Assembly (NCBI GenBank): GCA_050288165.1
Contig: JBNKDG010000009.1
Span: 62,001 to 126,000, forward strand
DNA length: 64,000 nucleotides
Source: JAPHTQ01 sp050288165
Lineage (GTDB): Bacteria > Pseudomonadota > Gammaproteobacteria > Thiohalomonadales > Thiohalomonadaceae
Direction: 5' to 3'
Shown piece by piece: positions 51,420 to 60,839 of the stretch. Below the pieces are notes generated by a model. That model was not told the DNA's origin. It did not search any database and saw only the letters and a list, made by a program, of their open reading frames with translations. Within the stretch, counting starts at the first letter, position 1. The number at the start of each line of letters is the position of its first letter. A program made the position numbers and the translations under genes.

Positions 51420-54290
51420 ATGCGCAGCCACCGTTTTGTCAGATACCTCCTCACTCTTTTTCTCTTCTTAACCCTCGCCCCCGCTTACGCCGCAGTGAGC
51501 CACCTCAGTGGCGAGGAGTGGTATTCCCTGGAGAGCGAGCACTTTATTCTCCATTACCCTCTCGCGCTCGCGCCGCAGGTGCAACCGGTGTTGGCGATGG
51601 CGGAGCGGGTGCATGGCGAGCTGTCCGAATTTATCCATTGGCAGCCTGCGCGGCAGACCGAGATCGTTCTTTCCGATGAATTCGATCTCTCCAACGGCTT
51701 CACCTCGCCGCTGCCCGACAATCGCATCACTCTTTTCCTTTCGGCGCCGGACGACCTCAACAGCCTGGAGGATCATGGCGGTTGGTTGGAGCTGGTCTTC
51801 ACCCACGAATATCTGCATGCCCTGCACCTGGACAAGGCGACCGGTGCCGTCTCGGTGATGCGCAAAATCTTTGGCCGCTTCCCGCTACTCTTCCCCAATG
51901 CCTGGCAACCCTCCTGGTTTATCGAAGGGCTGGCTACCTATGCGGAGACCGATCGGCAGCGAGGTATCGGCCGCGGGCAGAGCAGCTACTACGACATGAT
52001 GATGCGCATGGAGAGCCTCGACGGTATTAAACCGCTACGTCAGATCAACCAGCCGATGGCGAGCTGGCCGATGGGTAGCGCTCCCTACCTCTACGGCGTC
52101 TTCTTCTACCAATATGTTGCCGAGCGGTTTGGCGAGAAGAAGGTGGCGGCTCTGGTCGGCAACTACTCCAATAACCTGATCCCCTTCCGCATCCTCTCCA
52201 ACACACGGCAAACACTCGGTGTCGATCTCGATACCTTGTGGAACGACTTCTCCCAACACCTCAAACAGCGTTATCGGGCACAACGCGAGGCGATGCAGGC
52301 GCGCGGTCTCTCCCCGGTGGTCAAGTTGACCGACAGCGGCTATTACCACGACTCCATGGCCATCGACGATGCGGGCAACCTTTACTACACCGCATTCGAT
52401 GCCGAAAGCCGCCCCGGCATGATGCGCCGTAACAGCAATGGCGAGACCGAGCGTCTGTTCGATACCACCTCCTACAGCCGCTTCGACCTGCACCCCCGGC
52501 AGGGCTTGCTGCTGGCCAGGCCGGAGGTGTGCGGCAACGCTGCTTATTACTACGACCTCTATCGCTACAACCTGAACGGCGGCGGCGAGCAGCGCCTGAC
52601 CCATTGCGGTCGCTACCGCTTCGCCATCTGGTCACCCGACGGCCAGCGTATCGCCGCGGTACATAACGCCGAAGGGGTGAATACGCTGCAACTGCTCGAC
52701 GGGGAGGGCAAGCTGCTTGAAGAGGTATGGCGCGGCGAGCCGGGCGAAGTGATCTCCCATATGGATTGGTCGCCCGACGGCGGGCATATCGCCGCCTCTC
52801 TGTGGCGCAAGGGGGAGGGGTGGAATATCGGTCTGTTCGATCTGGCGAACGGCAAGTGGCAGCGCCTGACCGACAGTCCGGCCATCGAGAACCATCCGCG
52901 CTTTACAGCCGACGGGCGCGCGCTGCTGTTTACCGCCGACTATGACGGGGTCTACAACATCCGTCGCATCGAATTGGGCAGCGGCAAGGTGAGCACACTG
53001 ACCAATGTCGTCGGCGGCGCCTTCCATCCGCTGATGGCGGGGGATGCCCTCTATTTCGTCGGCTATAACCCTGGCGGCTTCGACATCTACCGCCTCGATC
53101 ACCCCACCGCGTTGGGTGTGGTACGCCCCGTCGCCGCGGGGAGCAGTGGCACGGCAGCGAAAGCGCCACCGCCAATCAAAGTGGGCGAACCTTACTCTTA
53201 CTCACCATGGTGGAGCCTGCTGCCCCGCTGGTGGTTCCCCTACCTCGATGTACAGGCCGACTCCCATGCGGAGATCGGCGTCATCACCTCCGGCAGCGAT
53301 ACCCTCAACCGCCACATGTACGCCCTGACCTTCGCATACGATGTGGAGAATCAGTGGGCGGTGGGCAGTGTCGACTACATCTACGACCGCTGGCTGCCAA
53401 TCCTCAAACTCCACGCCTCCAGCTACCAGGACCGCTATTACGCGGGTAGCGGAAATGATGGGGATCCGCTGGTGCGCAGTCGCAGTAACAACCAGTATCA
53501 GGCGGAAGTGGTCATCCCTTATCTGCAGGCGCAGAGCCTGTGGTCGCTCCACCTGGGTGCTGCCGAAGAGTCGTCCCGTGACAGTTTCCGCGATGCGTCG
53601 GTGGCCGCATGGCCCGAACAGGTAGACCGCCTTGCCGGAGCAGCCATCACCTACGCCTCGACCATCCGCCTGCCTCGTTCAATCAGCCGCAGTCACGGGC
53701 GCGAAGTGATGCTCGTCCATGAAGACAGCGACCTCCTGGAAGGGAGCGACTATGCAGGGCAGGCGGCGAGCATCGACTGGCGGGAGTTTATTCCTCTGAG
53801 TGGTGAGCATGTGCTCGGCGTGCGCCTGGTCGCCGCCGAGGCCGATGCGACGATGCGGCCCTACCGCCTGGGCGGGTTGAAGGACATCAATCCGTTGCCC
53901 CTCATTTTCGATAGTCCTGCTGCCAGCTCGCCGCTCAACCGCCGCCATTACAGCCTGCGCGGATACGAAAGCGGCCTGCCGCAACTGACCGGCACCAATA
54001 TGCGACTCGCCTCGTTGGAGTACCGCTTCCCCCTGGGGCGGATTGAACGCGGCTGGATGACCCCACCGGTCGGACTGCACCAGTTGCACGGCACTCTCTT
54101 CACGGAGAGCGGCGCCGCCTGGTCCGGTGATGCCGCCGATGCGAAATATCACGGTAGCTACGGGGTCGAACTGAGTGCCGATACCACACTCTTCTACAAC
54201 ATGGGGCTCAACCTCACCCTCGGCTACGCCAAAGGGGAGGAGGATATTGGTGAAGAACAGATCTATCTGCGTATCGGCGCGGGTTTTTAA
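51420..54290 (+). CDS. metalloprotease/TolB-propeller/Omp85-like barrel fusion
   Basis: 956 residues. Sec signal (cleaved near residue 24, PAYA). Residues about 30-300 are a peptidase-MA-type gluzincin with HEYLH (129-133) and downstream WFIEGLATYAE (Glu169 as third zinc ligand). About 310-600 form a TolB/WD40-like propeller (WSPDGQRIAAV, WSPDGGHIAAS, FTADGRALLFTADYDGVYNI). About 620-956 form an outer-membrane beta-barrel ending GAGF with the Omp85-type loop block LRGYESG. It would expose or face the periplasm with a protease-propeller module on a barrel anchor. The substrate is unknown. It is followed by a strong terminator. Confidence 0.85.
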   Translation: MRSHRFVRYLLTLFLFLTLAPAYAAVSHLSGEEWYSLESEHFILHYPLALAPQVQPVLAMAERVHGELSEFIHWQPARQTEIVLSDEFDLSNGFTSPLPDNRITLFLSAPDDLNSLEDHGGWLELVFTHEYLHALHLDKATGAVSVMRKIFGRFPLLFPNAWQPSWFIEGLATYAETDRQRGIGRGQSSYYDMMMRMESLDGIKPLRQINQPMASWPMGSAPYLYGVFFYQYVAERFGEKKVAALVGNYSNNLIPFRILSNTRQTLGVDLDTLWNDFSQHLKQRYRAQREAMQARGLSPVVKLTDSGYYHDSMAIDDAGNLYYTAFDAESRPGMMRRNSNGETERLFDTTSYSRFDLHPRQGLLLARPEVCGNAAYYYDLYRYNLNGGGEQRLTHCGRYRFAIWSPDGQRIAAVHNAEGVNTLQLLDGEGKLLEEVWRGEPGEVISHMDWSPDGGHIAASLWRKGEGWNIGLFDLANGKWQRLTDSPAIENHPRFTADGRALLFTADYDGVYNIRRIELGSGKVSTLTNVVGGAFHPLMAGDALYFVGYNPGGFDIYRLDHPTALGVVRPVAAGSSGTAAKAPPPIKVGEPYSYSPWWSLLPRWWFPYLDVQADSHAEIGVITSGSDTLNRHMYALTFAYDVENQWAVGSVDYIYDRWLPILKLHASSYQDRYYAGSGNDGDPLVRSRSNNQYQAEVVIPYLQAQSLWSLHLGAAEESSRDSFRDASVAAWPEQVDRLAGAAITYASTIRLPRSISRSHGREVMLVHEDSDLLEGSDYAGQAASIDWREFIPLSGEHVLGVRLVAAEADATMRPYRLGGLKDINPLPLIFDSPAASSPLNRRHYSLRGYESGLPQLTGTNMRLASLEYRFPLGRIERGWMTPPVGLHQLHGTLFTESGAAWSGDAADAKYHGSYGVELSADTTLFYNMGLNLTLGYAKGEEDIGEEQIYLRIGAGF

Positions 54291-54321
54291 TCGCTGTAAA
54301 AGGCGGTGGATACCAAACGAG

Positions 54322-54350
54322 AAAAGGGAGTGGCAACGCCACTCCCTTTT
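54322..54350. terminator. bidirectional terminator after the protease-barrel gene
   Basis: AAAAGGGAGTGGC-AAC-GCCACTCCCTTTT, a 13-bp perfect stem with 3-nt loop, followed by TTGTTT on the plus strand. It serves both the fusion gene and the convergent membrane-protein gene. Confidence 0.9.
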
Positions 54351-54368
54351 TTGTTTGCGACGGATGCC

Positions 54369-54881
54369 CTACATCCCGAGGCTGCCCAGGTGCAGGTTGC
54401 TGATGTTGCTGACAGTGCCCGGGTAGTGCCGGTCGAGGTAGGTTTTGACCTTCGCGGCATTCTGAAGTGGCACATCGACCTGTAGCACAATGTCGCCACG
54501 ATGCAGACCGGTATGGAATCGGTTCAACTGCGCGTTGGGGATACGGTTGCCGAACAGGTAACCGGAGAACTGGGTGAACAGGACCACCATTCCCAGCAAC
54601 GCCGCCCAGTACCATGACGCCACCAGTAGTGACAGCACCAGCCCGGTCAGGGCAAAGACGAAGACCGCGATGCTGAGATACCAGATCCACTTAGCCCTGA
54701 CCACGGCTTCATGGGTATGGCGATGCAGGGTGGCGCCGGGCAGTTCGTGCAGATCGTTGATGTCGCCGACAAACGCATGGAGTTGGGTATCTTTGAGTCC
54801 AAAGTCCCGTTTCAGATCAGCGATGGCCCGGCGCACGCCGCGCTCATCGCAAAAGACGAAATAGAGGCTGCGGTAGAACAT
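54369..54881 (-). CDS. two-helix membrane protein of unknown function
   Basis: 170 residues from ATG 54881, preceded by GGAGGTG. Two hydrophobic helices (IWYLSIAVFVFALTGLVLSLLV and WAALLGMVVLFTQFSGYLFG) in the centre, with a soluble N-terminus containing HELPGATLHRHTHE and a C-terminal beta-alpha-beta part (DIVLQVDVP, VKTYLDRHYPG). The layout resembles DUF1269-like proteins. I cannot be more specific. Confidence 0.65.
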   Translation of the reverse strand: MFYRSLYFVFCDERGVRRAIADLKRDFGLKDTQLHAFVGDINDLHELPGATLHRHTHEAVVRAKWIWYLSIAVFVFALTGLVLSLLVASWYWAALLGMVVLFTQFSGYLFGNRIPNAQLNRFHTGLHRGDIVLQVDVPLQNAAKVKTYLDRHYPGTVSNISNLHLGSLGM

Positions 54882-55150
54882 GTTGCACCTCCGCAAGGTT
54901 GAGGGGTTACCAATAGATATGGGTCTGTTTTTCGGGATTGCCAGCGCGGTTAATGTATTGAAAACAGAAGGGTTTTTGGGGCCGTAAACGGCGATCGTGA
55001 AAGTGTCGTGGGGGGCCACAGGCTGCGGATGAAAGGGTTCGAGATGTTTCTGCAGTGGCCCACAGAGATTGAACAGGTTTGTGTTTTCGCGGCGTTGGCT
55101 GTGTTAAAACTACAAACCCTAACAAGAATAACGAACGTAGGAGGCGGCGC

Positions 55151-57580
55151 TTGCGCAAGCGCGAGTCGACACAAACGGCGCGAAAGGTGGAACTGCTCCC
55201 AGGCTATTGGTTGCCTGGGCTGGTAGCGCTGCTGCTCGTGTTGCTGTTTGCCTCATTGGGGGCGTTGCAGCCGCTGGAGCGTTGGATCTACGCCACCACC
55301 CTCGGTTCTTTCGCCCCGCCTGCCGATTCCGGCAAGGTGGCGGTCATCGAACTGGAGCCGGGCTGGCAGCAGGCGGGGCTTGATGAAGTGCTGCGTCGTG
55401 TGGGTGCCGCCCGTGCCGTCGCCTTCCTGCCACGGTTGAGCCATCTGGAAAACGCCTCCGCCCTGACAGCGATCGACGCTCGTCTTGCCGCCCTTGAGCA
55501 GAAAAAGAATCGCAAGGAACCCTATCCCACCCTGAAGCGCTTAAGGCAGGAGCTCGATATTCAGGCGCAGGTGCTCGAACGCTTCAATAAAAACGGCAAT
55601 GTCATCCTTGGAGTGCCGTATCAGTCGGGTGGCGAATTCAACGGCACCCTGAAGAGTGAATTCGGCGATGTGAGCGGCGGTGGTGTGCCGTTACTCAGCC
55701 GTCTGCCGAGCCTGATCTCGCCGCGCTTTACTGAGGCCAGTTCGCTGACTATGCCGGAGGAGAGCCTGCGTAAATCCGCCGTGGGTATCGGACTCTATGC
55801 TTCGCCCGCAATGGATGGTGGCTATCCCTCGCTGGTGCGTTATCAGGATCAGGCACTGCCCGGGCTACTGTTCCAGTTGCTACGCCTCAACTACCGCGCC
55901 ATGGATGCGGACAAGGTTCGCTTCGAGAAGGTCCGAGGCATCGACATGAACATGACCTCGGTGGCCACCGACAACGCCTATCGCCTGCGGCCCTACGCCA
56001 ACCTCGAAGACGGCGAGCTGAAGAGCATAGGTCGATATCCTTTCTCCAAAGTGGCTGCCGGCACCTATTCCATCAGCACCTTCCGTAACAAGACGGTCTT
56101 CATCGGTACACCTGAGCAGGTTATGCCGCTGGCGGTGGCGATGGATGCCCTGCTACAACAACAGACCGTTACCTACTCCGCCTGGACCCTGTGGGGGCAG
56201 TACGGCGCTTTGATCGGTATGACCCTGCTGGCGATGCTGTTACTGCCCCGGTTGCGTTTTTCCACCGCCAGCGTGACCGCGCTGCTACTGGTATTCCTGC
56301 TGTTGAACGGCGAGTTTCTGTTGCTCCTGCTGGGAAGGATCTGGATCCCGCTGATGCTGCCGGTCTCGGTGCTGCTGTTCAGCTACCCGGTGATCGCCTT
56401 CCGCACCTGGTTGGCACGGCGCGAGGACTTTGTCCTCGACGAACTCTCCTACGCCAATCGCCAGCTCGGCCGCATGTTGCAGGCCCAGGGCGAACTGGAT
56501 CAGGCGCTGGAAAAATACCGCCGCTGCCGTATCGATGCGCCATTGCTGGAGCAGCTCTATCATCTGGGTCTCGACTTCGAACGTAAGCGACAGTTTGCCA
56601 AGGCAGTCTCGACCTTCCAGTACATCGATTCGTCGACACCGGGTTTCCGCGATGTGGCCGAGCGTATCCAGCGCAACCAGGCGATGGAGCAGCGGGTGGT
56701 GCTGACCAAGGGCGGCCCGTCATCGACCACTGGCACGGTGATCATGGATGCCGAAGGGCTGCAGAAGCCGACTGTTGGCCACTACGAGGTGGAGAAGGAG
56801 ATCGGCCGCGGTGCCATGGGCATGGTCTATCTCGGTCGCGATCCGCGTATCGGTCGCATGGTGGCGATCAAGACCATGGCCCTCTCCGGCGAATTCGAAG
56901 GCACCCAGCTCGACGAGGTGAAGCAGCGCTTCTACCGCGAGGCGGAGACCGCGGGTCGCCTCAACCACCCCAACATCGTCCATGTCTACGACATCGGTGA
57001 GGATCAGGAACTGGCCTTTATCGCCATGGACTACCTGCCGGGCAAGAATCTGGGTCACTACGTCAAACCGAAGCAGTTGCTGCCGATCAAGACCGTGCTG
57101 GATGTAATCCAGCAGGTGGCCGAGGCGCTCGATTACGCCCACAAACAGAACGTGGTGCACCGCGATATCAAACCGGCCAACATCATCTACGACGAGTCGA
57201 ACGGCAGCGCCAAGGTGACCGACTTCGGTGTCGCCTGCCTCACCGATGCGAGCAAGACCCGCACCGGCACGGTACTCGGCAGTCCCTCATACATGTCGCC
57301 GGAGCAGGTGGCGGGCAAGCGTGTCGACGGTCGCGCCGACATCTTTTCCCTCGGCGTTACCCTGTTCCAGATGCTGACCGGGCATCTGCCGTTCGAGGCC
57401 GATTCCCTGGGCAGCCTGATGTACAAGATCACCAACGAAGAGCATCCCAAGCCGGGTCAATTCCGCAAGGGATTGCCTGCCTGTGCCGTGCGCATCATCA
57501 ACAAATGTCTGCAAAAGGATGCGGATAATCGTTACCAGAGCGGTGCGGAACTCGCCGCTGCGCTGGAGCGTTGTAAATAG
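55151..57580 (+). CDS. CHASE2-domain Ser/Thr protein kinase
   Basis: 809 residues from a TTG at 55151, chosen because AGGAGG lies exactly six bases upstream while no ATG fits. An N-terminal TM, an extracytoplasmic CHASE2 sensor (about 50-350), three TM helices (about 358-430), a short TPR-like helical segment (LGRMLQAQGELDQALEKYRRC), then a eukaryote-like kinase with GRGAMGMVYLG, VAIK-type Lys in MVAIKTM, HRDIKPANI and DFGVACL. All catalytic residues are present. It heads a kinase-phosphatase-FHA-FHA operon. Confidence 0.92.
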   Translation: MRKRESTQTARKVELLPGYWLPGLVALLLVLLFASLGALQPLERWIYATTLGSFAPPADSGKVAVIELEPGWQQAGLDEVLRRVGAARAVAFLPRLSHLENASALTAIDARLAALEQKKNRKEPYPTLKRLRQELDIQAQVLERFNKNGNVILGVPYQSGGEFNGTLKSEFGDVSGGGVPLLSRLPSLISPRFTEASSLTMPEESLRKSAVGIGLYASPAMDGGYPSLVRYQDQALPGLLFQLLRLNYRAMDADKVRFEKVRGIDMNMTSVATDNAYRLRPYANLEDGELKSIGRYPFSKVAAGTYSISTFRNKTVFIGTPEQVMPLAVAMDALLQQQTVTYSAWTLWGQYGALIGMTLLAMLLLPRLRFSTASVTALLLVFLLLNGEFLLLLLGRIWIPLMLPVSVLLFSYPVIAFRTWLARREDFVLDELSYANRQLGRMLQAQGELDQALEKYRRCRIDAPLLEQLYHLGLDFERKRQFAKAVSTFQYIDSSTPGFRDVAERIQRNQAMEQRVVLTKGGPSSTTGTVIMDAEGLQKPTVGHYEVEKEIGRGAMGMVYLGRDPRIGRMVAIKTMALSGEFEGTQLDEVKQRFYREAETAGRLNHPNIVHVYDIGEDQELAFIAMDYLPGKNLGHYVKPKQLLPIKTVLDVIQQVAEALDYAHKQNVVHRDIKPANIIYDESNGSAKVTDFGVACLTDASKTRTGTVLGSPSYMSPEQVAGKRVDGRADIFSLGVTLFQMLTGHLPFEADSLGSLMYKITNEEHPKPGQFRKGLPACAVRIINKCLQKDADNRYQSGAELAAALERCK

Positions 57581-57595
57581 GAGCGGGAGAGAGCG

Positions 57596-58321
57596 ATGGC
57601 CAAGAGGTTATCTGTGCAAATGAGCGGATGTACCGATCCGGGGCAGGTGCGCGACAACAATGAGGATGCCATCCTCTGGAATGCCGCCGCAGGCTGGGCG
57701 GTGCTGGCCGACGGCATGGGCGGACACATGGCGGGTGAGGTGGCCAGTCGCCTCGCGGTGGAGACCCTGCAAACATATCTCGGTGAAAGGGCTAAGGGCG
57801 AAGAGGCCGATCAACTGCGCGAGGCGGTGCTGGAGGCCAATCGGCGTATCCACGAGCAGGCGGGCGCCGATGTCCGCTGCCACAATATGGGCACCACCAT
57901 CGTCGCGACCCTGTTCCATGAAGAACTCCTCACTTGCGCTCATGTCGGCGACTCGCGGCTCTACCGCTACAGTGATGGCAAACTGGAACAACTGAGCCAC
58001 GACCACTCGCTGGTGCAGGAACTGGTGGACGAGGGCATGATGAGTTACGAAGAGGCGGCGGAATCGAGCCACAAAAACGTGATCACCCGCGCCCTGGGGC
58101 TGGAGGCGACAGTGACGGCGGACCTGTTGCAGGTGCCGTTGCATCGCGGTGAACTCTTTCTGCTCTGCTCCGACGGACTGAGCGACATGATCCCCGCGGC
58201 GGAACTGGCGGGATTACTGCAGGACGACAGCCTGGATGATATGGCACAAAAGCTGGTGGCCGAGGCCAACCGGCGCGGCGGCGAAGACAACATCTCCGTG
58301 ATCCTTGCGCGGATCCAATAA
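57596..58321 (+). CDS. PP2C-family protein phosphatase (Stp1/PppA-like)
   Basis: 241 residues. Metal-binding aspartates are in VRDNNEDAI, LADGMGGHMAGE, LLCSDGLSDMI and GGEDNISVILARI. It removes phosphate from Ser/Thr and is expected to oppose the kinase encoded 15 bp upstream. Cytoplasmic. Ribosome site GGAGCGGGAG. Confidence 0.95.
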   Translation: MAKRLSVQMSGCTDPGQVRDNNEDAILWNAAAGWAVLADGMGGHMAGEVASRLAVETLQTYLGERAKGEEADQLREAVLEANRRIHEQAGADVRCHNMGTTIVATLFHEELLTCAHVGDSRLYRYSDGKLEQLSHDHSLVQELVDEGMMSYEEAAESSHKNVITRALGLEATVTADLLQVPLHRGELFLLCSDGLSDMIPAAELAGLLQDDSLDDMAQKLVAEANRRGGEDNISVILARIQ

Positions 58322-58344
58322 TAGATAGCGGCAGGTACAGAACA

Positions 58345-58965
58345 ATGGCGAAACTGGTTATCAGCGTAAACGGCATGAGCCTGCGTGAATATGAACTGGA
58401 CAAGGTGCGCGTGACCATCGGCCGCAACTCCAGCAACGACATCGTGCTCAGCGAGGCGGTGGTCAGCGGCGAACATGCGGCGATCAATCAGGAGGGTGGT
58501 ACGGCCACCATCGTCGATCTAGACAGCACCAATGGGACATACGTTAACGATCGCCTGGTGGTGCAGAAAAAACCGTTAAAGCACAACGACACCATCAGCA
58601 TCGGTAACCACGACCTGTTATTCGTCGATGAGGCGGTACAGGACTTTGCCGCGACGGTGGTGTTGAGTCCGGCGGCAGAAGAACAGAAGACGCTTGGTCC
58701 GGCAGCGTTGAAGATCACCAGCGGCAAACGTCAGGGCACGGTGATGCCCATCGTCAAGGAGCGTACCGCCCTGGGCAAACCGGGCGAACAGGTGGCGGTG
58801 ATCATGAAGGTGGAGGGTGCCTACCTGTTACAACCGGTGGCGATAGGGGACAAGCCGATCACGACCAAACTCAACGGCCGGATGCTCGACAATAACGCCC
58901 GTCCGCTCTCGTTCGGCGATAGCATCGAAATCGCCGGCATCAAACTGGAATTCATTCCCGGATAA
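58345..58965 (+). CDS. FHA-domain protein with second FHA-like segment
   Basis: 206 residues. The first ~95 residues are a full FHA domain (VTIGRNSSNDIVLSEAVVSGEHAAI, then DLDSTNGTYVND), which binds phospho-Thr peptides. The C-terminal half has a degenerate FHA-like end (LSFGDSIEIAGIKLEFIPG). It is likely the target or scaffold of the kinase. It starts 23 bp after the phosphatase gene and ends 3 bp before the next FHA gene. Confidence 0.9.
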   Translation: MAKLVISVNGMSLREYELDKVRVTIGRNSSNDIVLSEAVVSGEHAAINQEGGTATIVDLDSTNGTYVNDRLVVQKKPLKHNDTISIGNHDLLFVDEAVQDFAATVVLSPAAEEQKTLGPAALKITSGKRQGTVMPIVKERTALGKPGEQVAVIMKVEGAYLLQPVAIGDKPITTKLNGRMLDNNARPLSFGDSIEIAGIKLEFIPG

Positions 58966-58968
58966 ACC

Positions 58969-59322
58969 ATGGCCAAACTGACTCTCAGCTACAACGGCGT
59001 CGCCCTGCGCGAATACCAGCTCAGCGGTAACCGGGTGACTGTCGGTCGTCGTTCTGACAACAACATTCGTCTCGACGACCCGACCGTCAGTGGTACCCAT
59101 GCGATCATCTCGCTCAAAGCGGACCCCTATCTGGAAGGGCAGATAGTCGCCACCCTGGTCGACTTCAACAGCACCAACGGTGTCTTCGTCAACGGCGAAC
59201 GGGTCAAACAGCAGAAGCTCAACTCCGGCGACGTGATCCGTATCGGCCAGCATGAGTTGCAGTTCGATCAGCAGAATAACTTCGATGCCACGCAGACGGC
59301 GGTGATCCTGCCAGAGACTTGA
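58969..59322 (+). CDS. single FHA-domain protein
   Basis: 117 residues, essentially one FHA domain: VTVGRRSDNNIRLDDPTVSGTHAII and VDFNSTNGVFVNGERV, close in sequence to the upstream FHA gene (tandem duplication). A C-terminal TQTAVI motif with Thr residues could be a kinase target. Last gene of the kinase operon; 94 bp separate it from yebC. Confidence 0.9.
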   Translation: MAKLTLSYNGVALREYQLSGNRVTVGRRSDNNIRLDDPTVSGTHAIISLKADPYLEGQIVATLVDFNSTNGVFVNGERVKQQKLNSGDVIRIGQHELQFDQQNNFDATQTAVILPET

Positions 59323-59416
59323 GTGGCCTTTTAGAGACACCCTATGTGTCCGCATCCCCGGCGCTTGATGTTACAATCACAGCGTTTTTGCACACTTGAT
59401 TGATTGAGGGGAATCC

Positions 59417-60160
59417 ATGGCCGGACACAGCAAATGGGCCAATATCAAACATCGCAAGGCGGCGCAGGACGCCAAACGCGGCAAGATTTTCACCAAACTG
59501 ATCCGTGAACTGACCGTGGCCGCGCGCACCGGCGGTGCCGATCTCGACTCCAATCCGCGTCTGCGCGACGCGATGGCCAAGGCGCTTGCCGCCAACATGA
59601 AAAAAGACACCGTGGAGAACGCGATCAAGCGTGGCAGCGGTGCCGCCGATGGCGAGAACTACGAAGAGATTCGTTACGAAGGCTACGGCCCGGCGGGCGT
59701 GGCGGTGATGGTTGAGTGTCTCACCGACAACCGCAACCGCACCGTGGCCGATGTGCGCCATGCATTCAGCAAGAGCGGCGGTAACCTGGGTACCGACGGT
59801 TCGGTCGCCTATCTGTTCAGCAAGATCGGTCTGCTCACCTACCCGACAGGTAGTGACGAGGATGCGATCATGGAAGCGGCACTGGAAGCCGGTGCCGAAG
59901 ATATCGTGAGCAACGACGACGGTTCCATCGAGGTCACCACCAGCGCCGAGGCGTTCAACAGCGTGCGCGAGGCGATGACCGCCGCCGGTTTCGAGCCTGA
60001 GGTGGCCGAGGTGACCATGCAGCCCTCCACCAGTGTCGACCTGCAACTGGACGATGCGGAGAAGGTGATGCGTCTGGTCGACATGTTGGAAGACTTGGAC
60101 GACGTGCAAAACGTTTACAATAACGCCGACTTTAGCGACGAGGTAATGGCACGGCTGTGA
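59417..60160 (+). CDS. yebC: YebC/PmpR-family transcriptional regulator
   Basis: 247 residues. MAGHSKWANIKHRK is the universal start of the family; GYGPAGVAVMVECLTDNRNRT and GNLGTDGSVAYLF are also diagnostic. YebC proteins were described as DNA-binding regulators and more recently as factors acting on ribosome stalling. It heads the conserved yebC-ruvC-ruvA-ruvB group. GAGGGGAATCC precedes the ATG. Confidence 0.97.
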   Translation: MAGHSKWANIKHRKAAQDAKRGKIFTKLIRELTVAARTGGADLDSNPRLRDAMAKALAANMKKDTVENAIKRGSGAADGENYEEIRYEGYGPAGVAVMVECLTDNRNRTVADVRHAFSKSGGNLGTDGSVAYLFSKIGLLTYPTGSDEDAIMEAALEAGAEDIVSNDDGSIEVTTSAEAFNSVREAMTAAGFEPEVAEVTMQPSTSVDLQLDDAEKVMRLVDMLEDLDDVQNVYNNADFSDEVMARL

Positions 60161-60189
60161 ACCCCCCTAACCTGAGACTGCTCTACTGC

Positions 60190-60265
60190 GCCGCTGTGAC
60201 AGCGGCCCATATTCGTCAGTTTTCTCGTTGCGTAGGGCCACTATGCGCCTCGAAAATTGACGAAT
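60190..60265. repeat. palindromic intergenic repeat upstream of ruvC
   Basis: Two dyads side by side. GCCGCTGT-G-ACAGCGGC (60190-60206) is a perfect 8-bp stem. A 55-bp imperfect palindrome runs 60211-60265, with ends ATTCGTCAGTTTTC and GAAAATTGACGAAT. The element fills most of the 160 bp between yebC and ruvC and would be in the ruvC leader. It is unrelated in sequence to the element at 2396 and 47247, though it has a similar whole-unit palindromic plan. Confidence 0.75.
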
Positions 60266-60320
60266 CTGTTCTCGCTGTCTCAGTCGGCTCGCTACGAGCG
60301 CACAGGTCAGGGAGGTTCAC

Positions 60321-60839
60321 ATGACCCGCATACTCGGTATAGACCCCGGCTCCCGCATCACCGGTTTCGGTATTATCGAACGGGTGGAGGGTCGCCTGTC
60401 CTATGTCGAAAGCGGTTGCATCCGCGCTGGGGACGGCGACTTCGCCGGACGCCTCAAGACTATCTACGATGGCCTGCGCGAGATCGTCGAAACCTATCAA
60501 CCCAACCACGTCGCCATCGAACAGGTCTTCATGCACCGCAATCCCGATTCCGCCCTCAAGCTCGGCCAGGCCCGTGGTGCCGCCATCTGCGCGGTGATGT
60601 CCATGGGGCTGGCGGTGAGTGAGTACACACCGGCGGAGATCAAACAGGCCACCGTGGGCAAGGGCAACGCCGCCAAGGAGCAGGTACAGCATATGGTCAA
60701 GTCGCTGCTCAAGTTGCCGGGCATGCCCCAGGCCGATGCCGCCGACGCCCTTGCCGTCGCCCTCTGTCATAGCCACACCAGCCAGACACTTACCCATATC
60801 GCGGTCGCCCAGGCGTCGCGTCGAGGACGTTATCGATGA
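60321..60839 (+). CDS. ruvC: Holliday junction resolvase RuvC
   Basis: 172 residues. Catalytic acidic residues lie in ILGIDPGSRITGFGI, AIEQVFMHRNPDSALKLGQARG and the C-terminal DAADALAVALCHSH. It cuts Holliday junctions and works with RuvAB. Its stop overlaps the ruvA ATG (ATGA). Confidence 0.98.
   Translation: MTRILGIDPGSRITGFGIIERVEGRLSYVESGCIRAGDGDFAGRLKTIYDGLREIVETYQPNHVAIEQVFMHRNPDSALKLGQARGAAICAVMSMGLAVSEYTPAEIKQATVGKGNAAKEQVQHMVKSLLKLPGMPQADAADALAVALCHSHTSQTLTHIAVAQASRRGRYR

Noticed and set aside
55151..59322. Kinase-phosphatase-FHA cluster as part of a type VI secretion system
   Set aside because: No Tss genes in the window; the CHASE2 sensor and double FHA genes do not match the TagE/PppA/Fha set closely.
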